This document shows, piece by piece, positions 23,672-36,533 of a stretch of DNA of 64,000 bases; position 1 is the stretch's first letter, and the number at the start of each line of letters is the position of its first letter. The notes beneath the pieces are model-generated. The model was given only the letters and a program-made list of their open reading frames with translations. It did not search any database and was not told the DNA's origin. A program made the position numbers and the translations under genes. The stretch covers positions 16,864,001 to 16,928,000 of the forward strand of contig CM106585.1 of NCBI GenBank assembly GCA_048013815.1. Direction: 5' to 3'. Source of the DNA: Setoptus koraiensis. Taxonomy: Eukaryota > Arthropoda.

Positions 23672-23788
23672 CAGTGTTATGTAACAGTGTTGTGCGACAG
23701 TGTCATGCGACAGTGTTGCGCGACAGTCTCATGTGACAGTGTTGCGCGACAGTCTCATGTGACAGTGTTGCGCGACAGTGTTATGTAA
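23672..23788. repeat. 13-bp tandem array (CAGTGTTGCGCGA)
   Basis: Nine units of exactly 13 bp. Two unit types alternate in the middle, so the array also has a 26-bp higher-order repeat. Confidence 0.87.
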
Positions 23789-24044
23789 CAGTGGCACAAG
23801 TGGCGTGAATTTGAAATTAATTAAGTATAATCAAACCAGAATGAATGGAATACAAATGAGATCGCGACCCGGCTTGCGCAATCAACCGCTATCATGGCGC
23901 AGCCAGTGCAGATTGTCGCATGCTCGCTAATTTGGCCGCCTCAATCGATCGGTCGGCGGCCAGACTTGCGCTCAGATTTGGTTGCACAACTTGTGAGCCA
24001 CAAGTTTGTTTAGTGCTGCCGTGATTTGCATACGCTGATGAGTG

Positions 24045-24141
24045 CGCCGCATAATGCCACATAGTGCCGCATAGTGCCGCATAGTGCCGCATAATGCCGC
24101 ATAATGGGCCCATTATGCCGGCATTATGCCGGCATTATGCG
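24045..24141. repeat. 10-bp array that turns into an inverted repeat
   Basis: Six direct units of GCCGCATAAT type run into a GGGCCC centre (24106-24111), after which the same units appear in reverse orientation. The arms nearest the centre pair over about 20 bp with one unpaired base. Confidence 0.85.
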
Positions 24142-24282
24142 AGCTCGAGGCGGCGCTAATTGTGCTGTCAAACACACACAACACTAATTAGGCGCCGGCC
24201 AGCACAGGTGAACAGATGAACAGGTGAACGCAGATTGTGCGCATTGTATGCAAAACAAATGGACGCGATGAGATAAGATAGC

Positions 24283-24283
24283 G

Positions 24284-24312
<29 letters not shown>
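24283..24312. repeat. (AC) dinucleotide microsatellite
   Basis: Uninterrupted AC run of about 15 units. Confidence 0.92.
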
Positions 24313-24314
<2 letters not shown>

Positions 24315-24554
24315 AGTGCCTGTCATTATGATAGTATCATATGCGTACAGGTAAAATAAAGTGCAAGCCAGACAGCAATATATATAGCCGTGTGTATGGC
24401 CAGATTATGACAGGCCAGACTGTGCCATTTTTTAGCGAGATTAGCCGCCGCCGCTCTCGTTGGTGCGCCCTTTGTCGCCCTGCGGTCAGCTGAGAGCTGT
24501 CAGACTCTGGCCAGGGCTCTGTCTGACAGCCATAGGCACTTGTTTTCGCCCCCT

Positions 24555-24567
24555 CCCCCCCCCCCCC
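24555..24567. repeat. Poly-C run (13)
   Basis: Homopolymer of 13 C preceded by CCCCCT. The exact length is open to sequencing error. Confidence 0.8.
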
Positions 24568-25106
24568 GAATTGTTGGGCCCGACCAGTCAACTGCGATGC
24601 ACTGGCTCGCCGTTCGGCCGACGGCGCCCCGACAGCTGACCGTTCAATCGGCTGCAACATAGCCCAGCAAGTTGTTAGCAAGCGGCGGCAACATGCACAC
24701 TACAAGTTGTTTGCGGTTACGCAACCGCTCTTGTGTTTTGTTATGCGTTTTTGTCTTGGCTGCCAAGATCGTTAGCCGCATGTTGGCGCTTGTTTGAGCT
24801 CGCATATTGTGTTGGCTCGCATAGGAAAAAAATCGCACATTACGTATTATCATCATGGCGCTGTTATCAGGTGAACACATATGATTATGACTATACGGTG
24901 CCGCACCGGTGCATATAGCACCGCAGCACCATCGAGCACAACCGACAACTGACTTGTGAATAACATTCGCATATTGCCCACTGTCGACTTGTTCGATATT
25001 CACGAGTGACCGATATATCTGTTATCGGTTCGGCTAGACGCGCGGCGATTGGCCGATTGTTTTTGAGTTCACTTGGGTTTGTTTTTCATCTTCAGCTCGC
25101 CAAGAC

Positions 25107-25150
25107 GGCCAGTGAATGGCCAGTGAGTGGCCAGTGGATGGCCAGTAAAT
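25107..25150. repeat. 11-bp tandem array (GGCCAGTGAAT)
   Basis: Four units of 11 bp with one or two changes each. Confidence 0.82.
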
Positions 25151-27104
25151 TTCCAATGGAGGCCAAACTCTCGCCAGCACGATGCGGCTGCAGTGGCGTC
25201 GCTCAATTTCGCGGCCTCCTTCGAAAGAGACGCATTTTTTTCTTTTCGACATCAAGTTCGAACTAATTGGCACCGATCAGCAATCAGCAAATCGGACGGG
25301 CACTTTTAAGCGGCCCCCTTTTCTCGAGTAACCACAAGCATGATTACTGAACGTGCGGCCCAACTCGGCCCATGCCCAGCTTGCCCGATACCCAACTCGG
25401 CCGATACTTGATTGGCCGATGCCCAACTGGGCCGGCACCCGACACGCACACCTAATTGGTCGTCTGTGCACCAGCCAATCAAAGCCAGCAACAATAACCA
25501 ATAATGTGCACCTCAACAATGTCTAATAATGCCACTAGCAAACAAACAAACAATATATGTGGCTATTAATGTGGCTGCAACATCGATGTTGTTGTACATT
25601 GGTTGTATATTGTTGCTTGTGTGTGTGTAGTTTATGTTGGCCAGCCAGTTTTTATCTGAATGTTTTTATCGCCGCGTAAGCTGTCGCACAATGCCTGATG
25701 TGGTGCAGCATGGTGCAGCATGGTGCGATAAGGTGCAACATGATGCACCATGATGCTATAAGGTGCTGCATGATGAGCGTGATGATGCGCGATGACGGGT
25801 GAAGCCATGTGTGAAGGTGCCTCTGTGTTTGTCTTTGTCGCCAGCCAGCTACACATGACAGCAACAGGTTAACAATAACACTGCATTACGTAACGAGGCA
25901 ATAACGGCACGGTTGCGATTGTTCAAATTAATTGCCACTGGCTTGGTGCCATTTATTGGCGTTGCCTTACTTTGTTATTAGTGCTAGTAGTGTGTGCCTC
26001 AGTAGTGTGTGTGTCTCGCAATGGCCACCGATAACAATAACCGGCCGGACATTGGTCACTCAATTGGCCAGCGACAGCAACGTCTGGACGCACTTGTGGA
26101 CGCTCTGGCCACCAAGTGTCTACGGTCCGCGATGGCCGGCGCAGTTTAGCGCTCGGCGCGCATGTTATGCGGCCGGCTCCTATCATACGGCTCACCTGTC
26201 GAGCTTCGGCCACTTGACCGTCAGCGGCCGACGCAGCGGCCAGTCGGGCAAGCTCGCAAAACGCTCACAATTGAGCCGGCCCGAACAGCGGCGAGCGAAC
26301 AGCCGCGAGCCGCAAAAACAAGAATCGTGCCATTGTAGTCGTCGCGGTGGTTGCAGTGGTGCAGAGGTTGCAGTGGTTGCTCAGGTTGTTGCTGTTGGTG
26401 GTGTTGTTCAACAACAACAGCAACAGGCGCTGGCCGCTCGTCGAGCTGGCCGTTTCTCAACTTTTGACGTCTCAATTCATTTCACGGCCACTCACCTTCA
26501 CTTAATGTGCGCGCGCACACGCTGCTTCCATTCGTGCTCATGTGTCTTCTTTTTTCATGCTCCATTCGCAGCGGCTGTTACGGCAGAAGCCCGAAGAAGC
26601 CGGAGAAGCCGGAGAAGCCAGAGAAGCCAACGAAGCCAAAGAATCTGTGCCTGGCCGGTGGAGATTCTTTGGCGCAGCGATCATCGCACACACACACTGG
26701 AGCACTCTTGGTCCAAGAGTCTTGGAGCACACTGTTGGTTGGCCAAAGAACTCACAGCAACTGTCTGTTGTGAGTTCTTTGGCGTTGCACTGCTCAGTTG
26801 CGCTCACTTCGGGCCACTCACGCCGGCCAACAAGGAGCCATGAGATTGGCGAGCGCCTGTAACAGGTTGTTTGGTGCTTCTCATCACGACTCGGCCTGTC
26901 AGACAGCGATAAGGGAACGTCGCCGGTTGCACCGGGCGAGCTTGCATCGTTGCATCGATGAAGACATCAGCAGCATGCTGCTGCACCGTCCGAGCGGCGC
27001 TGTTCGTTAGCATTATGCGATGGCGCAGCCACACAGCGCTCGAATAATGGCAATAATAGGCAAATTCGAGTGCCGTCCGCGTGTGAGGTGCAACCTCCTC
27101 CATT

Positions 27105-27121
27105 TTGTTGTTGCTGTTGCC

Positions 27122-27180
<59 letters not shown>

Positions 27181-27182
27181 CG
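27105..27182. repeat. (GTTGCT) hexanucleotide tract
   Basis: About twelve almost perfect hexamers. Confidence 0.92.
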
Positions 27183-27364
27183 CTGGCGGCCGACACTTAG
27201 CGCTGCAGCTACCAGCGAGCGGTTGGTGCTGCTTGATTGGTTGTGAACACACACAGGTGAGTTTGCGAGCGATGCCTGAATGGCGGCCGCCAGCATGAGA
27301 CGACTCTATTTATTATTGTGCCTCTATTGGCGCTGTTGTTTGCCTCTGTGGCGTCTCTATGGCA

Positions 27365-27475
27365 ACAAGATCGCCAACAGCAACAACGCCAGCAACAGCA
27401 ACAACAACGACAGCAACAGCAACAACAACGACAGCAACAACGCCAACAACAACGCCGACCACTGCGCAACAAAAT
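27365..27475. repeat. CAACAG/CAACGA tract
   Basis: Interrupted CAA-rich tract of opposite orientation to the GTTGCT tract 200 bp before it. Confidence 0.8.
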
Positions 27476-27617
27476 GCAAACGACATGACGGCGCTGCCAA
27501 CACTTAGGTGTAGCGCTGCTGCACCAGCAAACCACTGGCGACCTGCATGCACTTTGCGCGCTGGCCAACTGGCCACAAGTGCAAAAGGCCGAAAAGTTGC
27601 CGAAGCGAACTGTTCTT

Positions 27618-27675
27618 TGGAGCTGTTCACTGGAGCTGTTCTCTGGCGCTGTTCTCTGGAGCTGTTCTTTGGAGC
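27618..27675. repeat. 13-bp tandem array (GGAGCTGTTCTCT)
   Basis: Over four units, each with one or two changes. Confidence 0.82.
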
Positions 27676-28095
27676 TCACCTTGCCCGCTCGCTTCTCGTC
27701 GCGCAATCTCAAGTGAGAGAGAATCTCTCCTGTTTGGCTGCTCTCGCGAATGCTCTCGCAAATGCTAGACGCGGCCACAATTATTGCTGCAGTGGCTCGT
27801 CTACTCGCTAGTTAATGGTCTTAACGCACAACAAGTGCAACAAAAACATCTCAATCATCATCACCACACCGAGGGTAGCATCAATTGATTGATTCCTATG
27901 CACGCTTTGCTGGCGTGGCCTGCGCCGGCCTGGGAGAAGCTTCTTTTTGGGCGATTCTTGGCGTGATTCTGATGGCCATTCCAAGAGCATGACGGTGGCC
28001 GCTGGACATGCACTGGATATGGTGCAGCCGGTGCATGTGGCGCATGCGGTGCATGCGGTGCACTGCATCAATGGGCGACCAACAAACGAGACCAA

Positions 28096-28137
28096 CAACA
28101 ACAACAACAACAACGGCAGCAGCAACAACAGCAACAA
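28096..28137. repeat. CAA/CAG tract
   Basis: Short CAACAACAG-type run. Confidence 0.8.
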
Positions 28138-29365
28138 ATGAAATGGCCCACACAATCGCCCTTCGCCCAGCGCACACTTGACCGCTCATTTCTGGCCGGC
28201 TCTACCTGGCGCAGCCAGCAAATACCGGCCGAATCGGCATCGCCGCGCTCGCATTGTCTCACTCTCACATTGTCCGACGTCGTCCGATGTTTCTGTCTGA
28301 AAATTCTGCTCGCTTTAATGGCTGCAGCGCCGATGGGAGCCCGTTTCGGGCTAAAAAACAGTCTCTATAAAGTCTCTATAAAGACTCTGCACGGCCCGTT
28401 TGATACCTGTTTGGGGCCCTCTCGCAGCGGCACTCTCTGCCAATGCGCCCACAACCACACCAGAATGCCCGCAACAACCACACAAGCCTACACCTGTAGA
28501 GGGCGCTTGTGTAGACTATACCCGTAGGGAGCGCTCGTGCACCGATAAACGCATAAATACAACAAATAAATGAACCGTCTGGCTGATAAATATTGGCCTC
28601 AAATTAACTTGTGACACATTGGCGTCCCATTGGTGTTGCGGAAATGCGCGATCGTCGAATGGTGCGCATTTTGTGATGCTCTATTTGTAGTGCACGGGCC
28701 GGCCGCATGGGCGACACTGGCCCGCAGAATTAAGCAAGCGGACAGGCCAAAGAGAGAGCAACAGGCAAACGAAATGCGCACAACCAGCCAACCACCAGCC
28801 AACGACCAGCCAACCATCGGCCAACAGAAACAAAGCGGCCACTCGCAGTGCGAATGCCGGTGGTCAGCGCCGAGTTTACGTAACAGCGACTGGCGTAATT
28901 AAAGACGCCGGACTTGCCGGACTTGCACAACTAATTGATGTTCGTCTCGAGCCAATCGAGCCAGCGATTACCTGTTGCCGTTGCGCAAATTGCTCAAGCG
29001 CCAACCTGTTGAGCTGCGCGCAACAATGCGAGCCGCGGCGCAACCAAATTACACTATATTACACTATATCATACTGTATTATACTGCATTGTGCCGGGCT
29101 ACCTGTTGTTGCAACTTGTTGTTGGCGCCATGAGATCGATTATGGGCGGCACTCATCGCTCATATTCGGAGCTGTTCGCGGCCGTTCGCGGCTGTTCGAG
29201 GCTGTGCCTCTCGCAACGCGCTCGCTGTGCGCTCGAAAGTGACCGTGAATTGTTTGCCGCTGACCGGCGGTCGGCCGGCTCGGCGCTGGTGGCGCAAACA
29301 AACATTAGCACAGTTGCGCCACATCTGTGCTAATGTTGTGCAGCCCGCGGCACAAAACGCGGCCT

Positions 29366-29453
29366 GAATAGAGCGTGAATACGGCGCGAATACGGCGCGA
29401 ATATGGCTTGGATATGGCGCGGACATGGCGTGGATATAGCGTGAATATGGCGT
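29366..29453. repeat. 11-bp tandem array (GAATACGGCGC)
   Basis: Eight units of exactly 11 bp, drifting in sequence from left to right. Confidence 0.87.
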
Positions 29454-29832
29454 AGAAAGTGGGCAATTTTTTATCCACTAATTGAGTTGTTGCGCTCTAT
29501 CGGTTTATTAGTCGCCTTGGCCGTTCGTCGTTGTGCGTTGCATCATCGCCACTTGTTACGGCCAGCGACGCATCGCACACCATGATACCCGGCGCTGATG
29601 ATGTAACACTGGCGATATCGCTGCGCATAACATGGCGATACTCGGACGATGCAAACACCGATCAGCTGTGCACAGGTAACATGAGTTACGTTTGGAGTGT
29701 CTAGAGTCTAGACACAGGTAACAACAACCGCCACAACGGCGCTCATTATAGGAGCAGATAGTTAGATTAGATATACAGTGCATAAGAGCGCAGTTGTGAT
29801 AAATTTGTGTGTTCTCATGTTGTTAGTTGTTG

Positions 29833-29833
<1 letters not shown>

Positions 29834-29901
<68 letters not shown>
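29834..29901. repeat. (GT) dinucleotide microsatellite
   Basis: Uninterrupted GT run of about 34 units, the longest in the window. Confidence 0.95.
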
Positions 29902-29904
<3 letters not shown>

Positions 29905-30470
29905 TGTGTAATTGGTTGCCGACAAACCAATTACATAATCATCGTTTGCATCAGCATCAGCGCCATCTCACAGCAATTTGGCCGCTGTTGTTGTTTATTG
30001 TTTATCTTGTTCTTCTTCGTCCTTCTTTTCTCTTCTCCGTTTTCTCGCCCTGTTCTCCGAAGCGTCCAAAGCGACCTCTCAAATTTGAATTGGCGGCCAT
30101 CGGCGGAGCCATTGTGCGAGCCATTGTGAGCAAGGCCACAGTTGCGCTGCCATTTATTGTGTCTGAATTAGTGTGAGGTAACTATGTCCTGCTGGCGCTG
30201 CCGTTGGCCACAGTGCTCAGTGGTCAGTGGCCACTCTGGCCAGCGCTGCAAACAAGCGCTGCCCAGCGCAGCCACCAACTAATTGTAAGGGCCGATAATG
30301 GTGCCAATTGAACAAGCGAGCCAAACAAGCGCGACTGACCATTATTGATTGTTGTTGCTGGCGCGCCAGCGCCGACCGCACGGGCTCTTTATTAAATCAC
30401 AACTATCACGAAAGGTATTTAGACGAGAGCTCGGCTCGCTTCGGCCGGCCGGAGCGGGCCGGTTCGAGTG

Positions 30471-30527
30471 CCACATTCGGCCGCATTCGGCCACTTTCGG
30501 CCACTTTTGGCCACTTTTGGCCACTTT
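30471..30527. repeat. 10-bp tandem array (CCACTTTTGG)
   Basis: Over five units of 10 bp; successive copies change CATTCGG to CTTTTGG. Confidence 0.85.
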
Positions 30528-30654
30528 GCTCGCTGTCGCTTGGTCGCTGTCGCCCGCTCGCTGTTGCAGCCACTGTGACGGGCACAATCCGACCAATTCG
30601 AGCCAGATTGTCGAGGAAACAAGACACAAATTTATAGTCGATTTATAGCCAAAC

Positions 30655-30700
30655 AGACGGACGGACGGACGGACGAGCGGACGGACGAGCGAGCGAGCCG
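30655..30700. repeat. (GACG) tetranucleotide tract
   Basis: Run of GACG with GAGC interruptions. Confidence 0.85.
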
Positions 30701-30872
30701 GCCAGAGGCAGAGCGTTACGTAAGCTGATAACACAACCATTTCAATCACAGTCTAGATTGCATTTATTTATTATAGATTGCGAGACGAGCGCTGCTCGCT
30801 CGAGTGACCACTCCAACTGGCCGCAGCGACTCGCAGCGGCCGAATTCAATGCGCAGTGGTCAAGTGATGACT

Positions 30873-30905
30873 CAATCAATACACAATCAATACACAATCA
30901 ATACA
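30873..30905. repeat. 11-bp tandem array (CAATCAATACA)
   Basis: Three perfect units followed by shortened CAATCGGCA-type units. Confidence 0.83.
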
Positions 30906-31789
30906 CAATCAGCACAATCGGCACAATCCAAGCCGTCGGTGCGGTCGGGCCAGTCGATGCAATCATACGGTCGAGCCAATCGTTTGGCCAGTACAATGTG
31001 TTGCCGCTACCGCAACCGGCCCGCCGACCGCAATAAATGTCTAATATCACTCAACTAAACGACCCATCATCGTTTCTAATTTTGCAATTTTCCAGCCTTC
31101 AGATCGTTTCCAATTCTTCGGCTCCCGGCCGCCCGCTCCGACCCGCCGATTGCTGGCCGCTCCGATGCGCCGACGCGCCAATTGCCCGATTGCTGGCCGC
31201 GCCGACTCGCCGAGCCCCCGCTCCGCGCAATTGCAGCCCAATTGTGCGGCGACTCGCCAAACGAGCGCCATAAATAAGAGCGCCGGAGCGCGCATAATTG
31301 ACCAATTGAAAAATACCAACGAAAAGCCATTGTGACTCACAATTTGTGAGCATTGTCCCTCTGTGACACAGAGTCTGTGCGGCCGGCTCACCTGTCGGGC
31401 AGTGCGCGGCCGCAAGTGCGCCCGTCGGCCGATGGCCGGTGACCGGTGGCCGGCCTCGGGTTGCCATTGACGGGTCGCCGCGGCTACAAGCGGTAACTCA
31501 CCTGTGCTGAGTTGATATATAGCAAGCGTTTGTAGACAGATAGATAGATGGAGCCAAAGGCTTGTCAGCTGACACAGACGGGAGTGCGTGCCGACGGCGA
31601 GTATTGGCAACAGCAATTACTAATTGGTGGCATTTGTGCAAATGCGTAGGCAAATTGACGGCCCGACGAGCGCTCGTTCACCGGCGAGCGCTTGTTTGTC
31701 GGGCGAGTCGCTAAACACACACACACAGGCGATTGTTGCGCAACAGTCGGCCGCGTCGAGCTCGCAATGTGCGCCGTTGTTGGGCCACA

Positions 31790-31878
31790 CTGACCAGTGA
31801 CGACTGACCACTGACTATCGACCACTGACCATTGACCACTGACCAGTGACGACTGACCATTGACCACTGACCACTGAC
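31790..31878. repeat. Heptamer array (CTGACCA)
   Basis: Twelve to thirteen in-phase 7-bp units; variants CTGACCA, TTGACCA, GTGACGA and CTGACTA alternate. Confidence 0.87.
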
Positions 31879-32189
31879 AGCAGCGTTTTGACACAAGACG
31901 AGGCCAGAACAAAGTCATGCGCACACATGCGCTCGTTTGCGTTACGCAACCGCCGGCCATTTGGGCCTGCTCATTTCCTCGTTGGCGCTCGGACGGCTCG
32001 CATGTAATTCCAAATATTATTTATACATTAATAATAATGTTATTTATCACCACTGGTGGTTCACACACACACACACGCACACCGTGAGCGTAAATCTGGT
32101 CGGCGGCTGTCTAGTCGCACACGGTGCAACGGATAGCCACGGCGCAGATGCCAGCGCAGATAATGGGCAGCGCGATCACGATGCCATAG

Positions 32190-32395
32190 GCCACGCCGAC
32201 CACAACAGCAACAACCGGCCCAACCACCACGACAACCTCGACAACAGCCGCAGCAACAACAACAACCGCCGCAACAACAACAACACCAGCCGCAACAACA
32301 ACAACACCAGCCGCAAGAGCAACAACAACGGCAACAACAACGACAGCCACGACATGGACAACGGCAACCGGGCGACCGCGCCAACAACAAGCCAG
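32190..32395. repeat. Long CAA/CAG/CCGCAA tract
   Basis: About 200 bp of interrupted CAACAACAAC-type repeat. The resulting open frames on both strands are low-complexity only. Confidence 0.83.
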
Positions 32396-32699
32396 CGATA
32401 ACAACGGATAGGCAACATGTTGTTGTTGTTGCATAACAATATCCGCAACAATGAGCCGGCGAGCGGAGGAAATCTTCGTGAGACTCGGCGCAGAGCGCAT
32501 GCCGGCCGGCCAGCCAGCGGCATTGTTTCTTGTTTGCGCACTCGTATGGATAGTTGTAAATAAAGGAAAGATTGATTTGTTACAACAGCTCGCTGTTGTT
32601 GTTATTAGATAATAACTGGCTTCTCTGGGCTCTGTTGCAGTCGCCGGGGCGACAGTTACACGACCAACTCTGTTGTGTTCAATGTCATGTCGCTTCGAC

Positions 32700-32815
32700 A
32701 GGTTGTTAGCGTGGTTGTTGTTGCCGTTGTCCATGTTGTTGCTGTCGATGTTGCTGTTGTTGTCCATGTTGTTGCTGTCCATGTTGTTGCTGTCGATGTT
32801 GCTGCTGCGGCATGG
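32700..32815. repeat. GTTGTTGCT/GTCCAT tract with 18-bp units
   Basis: Units of CATGTTGTTGCTGTC type, opposite in orientation to the CAA tract 300 bp before it. Confidence 0.78.
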
Positions 32816-33624
32816 GACCGAAGCGCGGCCAGCACCAACCTGCCGCCGGCCGTAGTTGCCGCTGTGACCTGTGGCCCTGTTGCCGCACAAACCGGGCACC
32901 TCATCACACAATCACAGCAACAACTATCGACATTATACGCTCGTCATCACGACCACTGCCACTTGACCACTGCCCACTGTGCGCCGCTCGAGTGACGTCT
33001 CGGCCGGTGCGACTGGACGGCAGGAAGTTGCGCTCCTATATTCAATTTCAGCTCGATGGAGCTTCGTTTCATTTCGTTTCATTTCGTTTCATTTGAGCCG
33101 ATGCCTTCGGACTGGCATGAGTCGAGCGAAATAAATTCAGCCGTGGCAAGTCGCTCAGAACGTCAGGCTTCGAATTGGAATCGGGATCCGAATTCCAGTT
33201 CGAGTTTGCATCCGAGTTCGAATGAGAGCAGTGCCAATTGCAAGTTGCCAGTCTCGTTCGAATCGATTCGCTATTCGCTATTAGAAGCTTGCTATTCGAT
33301 ATTCGATATTCGAAATTCGAAATTCGCTGCTCGAATCGATCATCGTGGTTATCGAGTCTGATTATATAGTGTGGTGCAGCGCACTTTTTGCTGCTATATG
33401 CAACAACATACACAACAGTTGATGAGATTTATAGGTGACTGCATGACGAGTAGGGTGGTGGTGGCGGCGGCGGCGGCGGCGGCGTCGTTGCTATGGGCGA
33501 CACACATGATGAAACACGGCCACTAATCACAGTGAACTCACCTGTTGCATGTAGTCACCTGTCGCAAGCAGTCACCTGTCGCATGTAGTGGCCTGTTGCA
33601 GTGGTGTCGGTGTTGGCGTTGTTG

Positions 33625-33709
33625 TTGTTGTTGCTTATGTTGTTGCTTGTGTTGTTGCTTGTGTTGTTGCTTGTGTTGTTGCTTGTGTTGTTGCTTGTGT
33701 TGTTGCGCA
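33625..33709. repeat. 12-bp tandem array (GTTGTTGCTTGT)
   Basis: About seven nearly perfect units. Confidence 0.88.
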
Positions 33710-34536
33710 TTGGTTGTATAATGATACAATGTGCGTATCATTATACACAACAACAATGCTCGTAATGTTAAGTCAAGTCCGACTAAGCAAATGATGATTG
33801 ACAACAATGGCACACACACACCACTTGTCCTTGACTAGTGGTCATCGGCTGCCTGTTCGCATGCTCACCTGTTCACCTGTCGGCCCGCTCGCCCGCTCGC
33901 CTGTGTCCGTCTAGAGGTCTGAGCGCATACAAGCTGCAAACGGCATGCTATATATATAGTGAGTACATGTAGTAGCTTGTGTCGACAAGGTTGCTGAAGA
34001 TGATTGAAAAAGTGACCAGAGCTGGCAACAAATTGCCTGTCTGCAGACACTGGACACTTGAGAATAAAATGGAAAAATAAAATTTCGCGTGAGTGCCAGC
34101 GAGCGGCGAACAGCAACAACGGCAACAACAGCGACAACAGCGACTAGTCGAAATAGTTGTCATTGTTGCATTAGTCGTCACTATTATTGAGCGTATCGGC
34201 AGGCCATTGCGCAGCACAGTCTGATGGCTGATATAGATGCAGATACAAATAATAAATATGTAATATGTTATATGTGATATGTAATAGTGGACATGATGAA
34301 AAAGTGTATCATGCACTTTCCACTCCTTGGTGGCGCCCTGGCGGCAGTCTGGCGCAACGCCACCGCCGACAGCTCACGGCCGACAAGCCACCCGAAACTG
34401 TCTGTTCGCTTGTGACCTCACCTGTGCCATTGTGACCCCACCTGTGCAAGTGCACGCGGTTGACATTAGGTGGCCGAAGATGAAGCTGTCACAGTGATTG
34501 CCGGTGTTGCCCGTCGGCATGCCAGTGGCGCACACA

Positions 34537-34592
34537 TACTGACAGCACGGTACTGACAGCACGGTACTGACAGCACGATACTGACAGCACGA
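34537..34592. repeat. 14-bp tandem array (TACTGACAGCACGG)
   Basis: Four units; the last two end CGA instead of CGG. Confidence 0.9.
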
Positions 34593-36488
34593 TACTACTG
34601 CATGTGACACACACAGGCCAGGACCTGGCGGCCAGGTGAGTAACGAGATGATTCGCAACAAGGTGAGCGCATCCGCCGCGAAGCGATCGCGATACACTTG
34701 ATTGGCCCGCGACCGGCGTGTACTATATCATGGTCGGTGCAGATATAGTTGCCACTTGTTGTTGCTATAGCAACCGATACTGATGCTACAGCAACAGTGA
34801 ATAGCATCAGGTGCAATAGTGAATATTATTATTCTGGTCACAATTGACAATTGACAATTGACAGTTGAGAATCGCTGTCAGCTGTTGAGAATTGACAATT
34901 GTCAATTGACTTGTTGTGACATTTGACTCTCATTTACAAGCCGGCCGCTATGCTCTGCGCCTGGCTTCACCTGGTGCACAGCCAGCTGACAGCACGGCAA
35001 CATTTCATCAGCGGCGCCAGCATCGCTCATTCAGGTGAGTCGGTCAGGTGTCGGCGGCGCCATTGATCGGCGGCCAAACTTTGGCGGCCAAAGTGAGCCG
35101 ACCAAATGAACGATGAAGACATCAAATTATAATCACGGCCACGGCCAATCCGATCCCATTCGATACACCGATTTAGTCGTGCCACTGCGACATCCGAAGC
35201 GACATCCGAAGCGACATCGACACCGCGACGACATCGACCGCTACACTCTCTGTCAACTGTCACGCCACAATCAGCTGGCCAACAGCTGACCGACCGCTCG
35301 CGAGTGACCGGAACACAACGGCGACACCCTGTAGCTGTCACTATGTTAGTATTATGTGCTGCGGCGCGTGTGACGCATGCATGACAATTGTGTGAGGCCC
35401 ACAATTGACTCGCAGTTGTCAGTTGTCAGCTGACACTGACAGTTAGCAGCTGATGCGGGCGAGACGCTAATTATAAACTAACCTGCGTTACACTGACCAA
35501 CCATTTGGTATACTGCTGACCGATGGTCGCCGTGCGACGTGATTTACTCATCACCGCCGTTGCCTCGCATGGCCCGACAAGCACTAGCAACTCACAAGTT
35601 GCGATTCACAAGTTGCAAGTGGCTGCCGAAATTGCGCCCTCCTGCGGCCAGGTGCAAAGTTACAAGAGCAAAAATGAACTGGCCAGAGCGCATAAACTGG
35701 CCGCCAACACTGTCGCCCAGTGCCGTTATCTGGCCGTTATCATCTGTCGGTGTGTTTGCTGTTATGCGATCGGCCGGCAGCTGATGGAGCCGTCGGCTTG
35801 CAGCGGGCCGACCGGGTGAGCGCGGCAACCGGCGCTGACGGCCGGACGATCGGACAAGCGGCGAGCGGGCAACAGTTTGTTTGGCCGGTCGTTGGCTGCG
35901 TTATCGCAAATCTGGCCACACTGCTAATTGATCGAATTCACGGAAAGTGCCGCGGCGCAAAATTGTTGCCGACGAGCCGTTATCGCGAAGGATCGGCCAA
36001 AATGATTTGTGCCGAGTTTCGTCGCGTTTCGCCGCATTTCGCCAAATTCGAGTGGCCGAATCCGGGCCACTTTTGGCCGATTCGAACTGACCGAAATCTC
36101 TAATTGAGAAAATTGGAAAATGCTCGCCAAAACTGGCCAAAACTGGCCAAAAGGGCCGCTGTTTTGGCGTGATTCGCCGGCGCGATAATTGTCTCGGCCC
36201 TCAGTTCAACTGAGTCGCTCGGGCCACACTCACACCGATTTTGCAAACCTGACAGTGTCAGGCTAACCGGCACAATCTAATCTAGCGCCGGCCGGCCGGT
36301 CAGTTAGTCGCACAAGATTGGCGATGGCCAAATGGTGATATCGGCCAGTGGACAGTAGGTGCCGCTGCGGGCAACGCGTTTGCTTTTATCGCCACCCCGA
36401 TGGCCAGCGATATAAATAAATCGGCACACAAATAAATTGGCATAAATTGAGTTTGCGTGCGACTCTACGCAAACTCGACCCTCTCGGC

Positions 36489-36533
36489 CGAACTCGCCCA
36501 ACGCAAACTCGCCCAACGCAAACTCGCCCAACG
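36489..36533. repeat. 15-bp tandem array (CAAACTCGCCCAACG)
   Basis: Three units, two of them identical. Confidence 0.82.

Noticed and set aside
25932-26843. 303-codon open frame in the GC-rich region
   Set aside because: No domain, no signal peptide, and the reading runs through tandem arrays and a GTT tract. Stops are rare in GC-rich DNA, so such frames are expected on all six readings.
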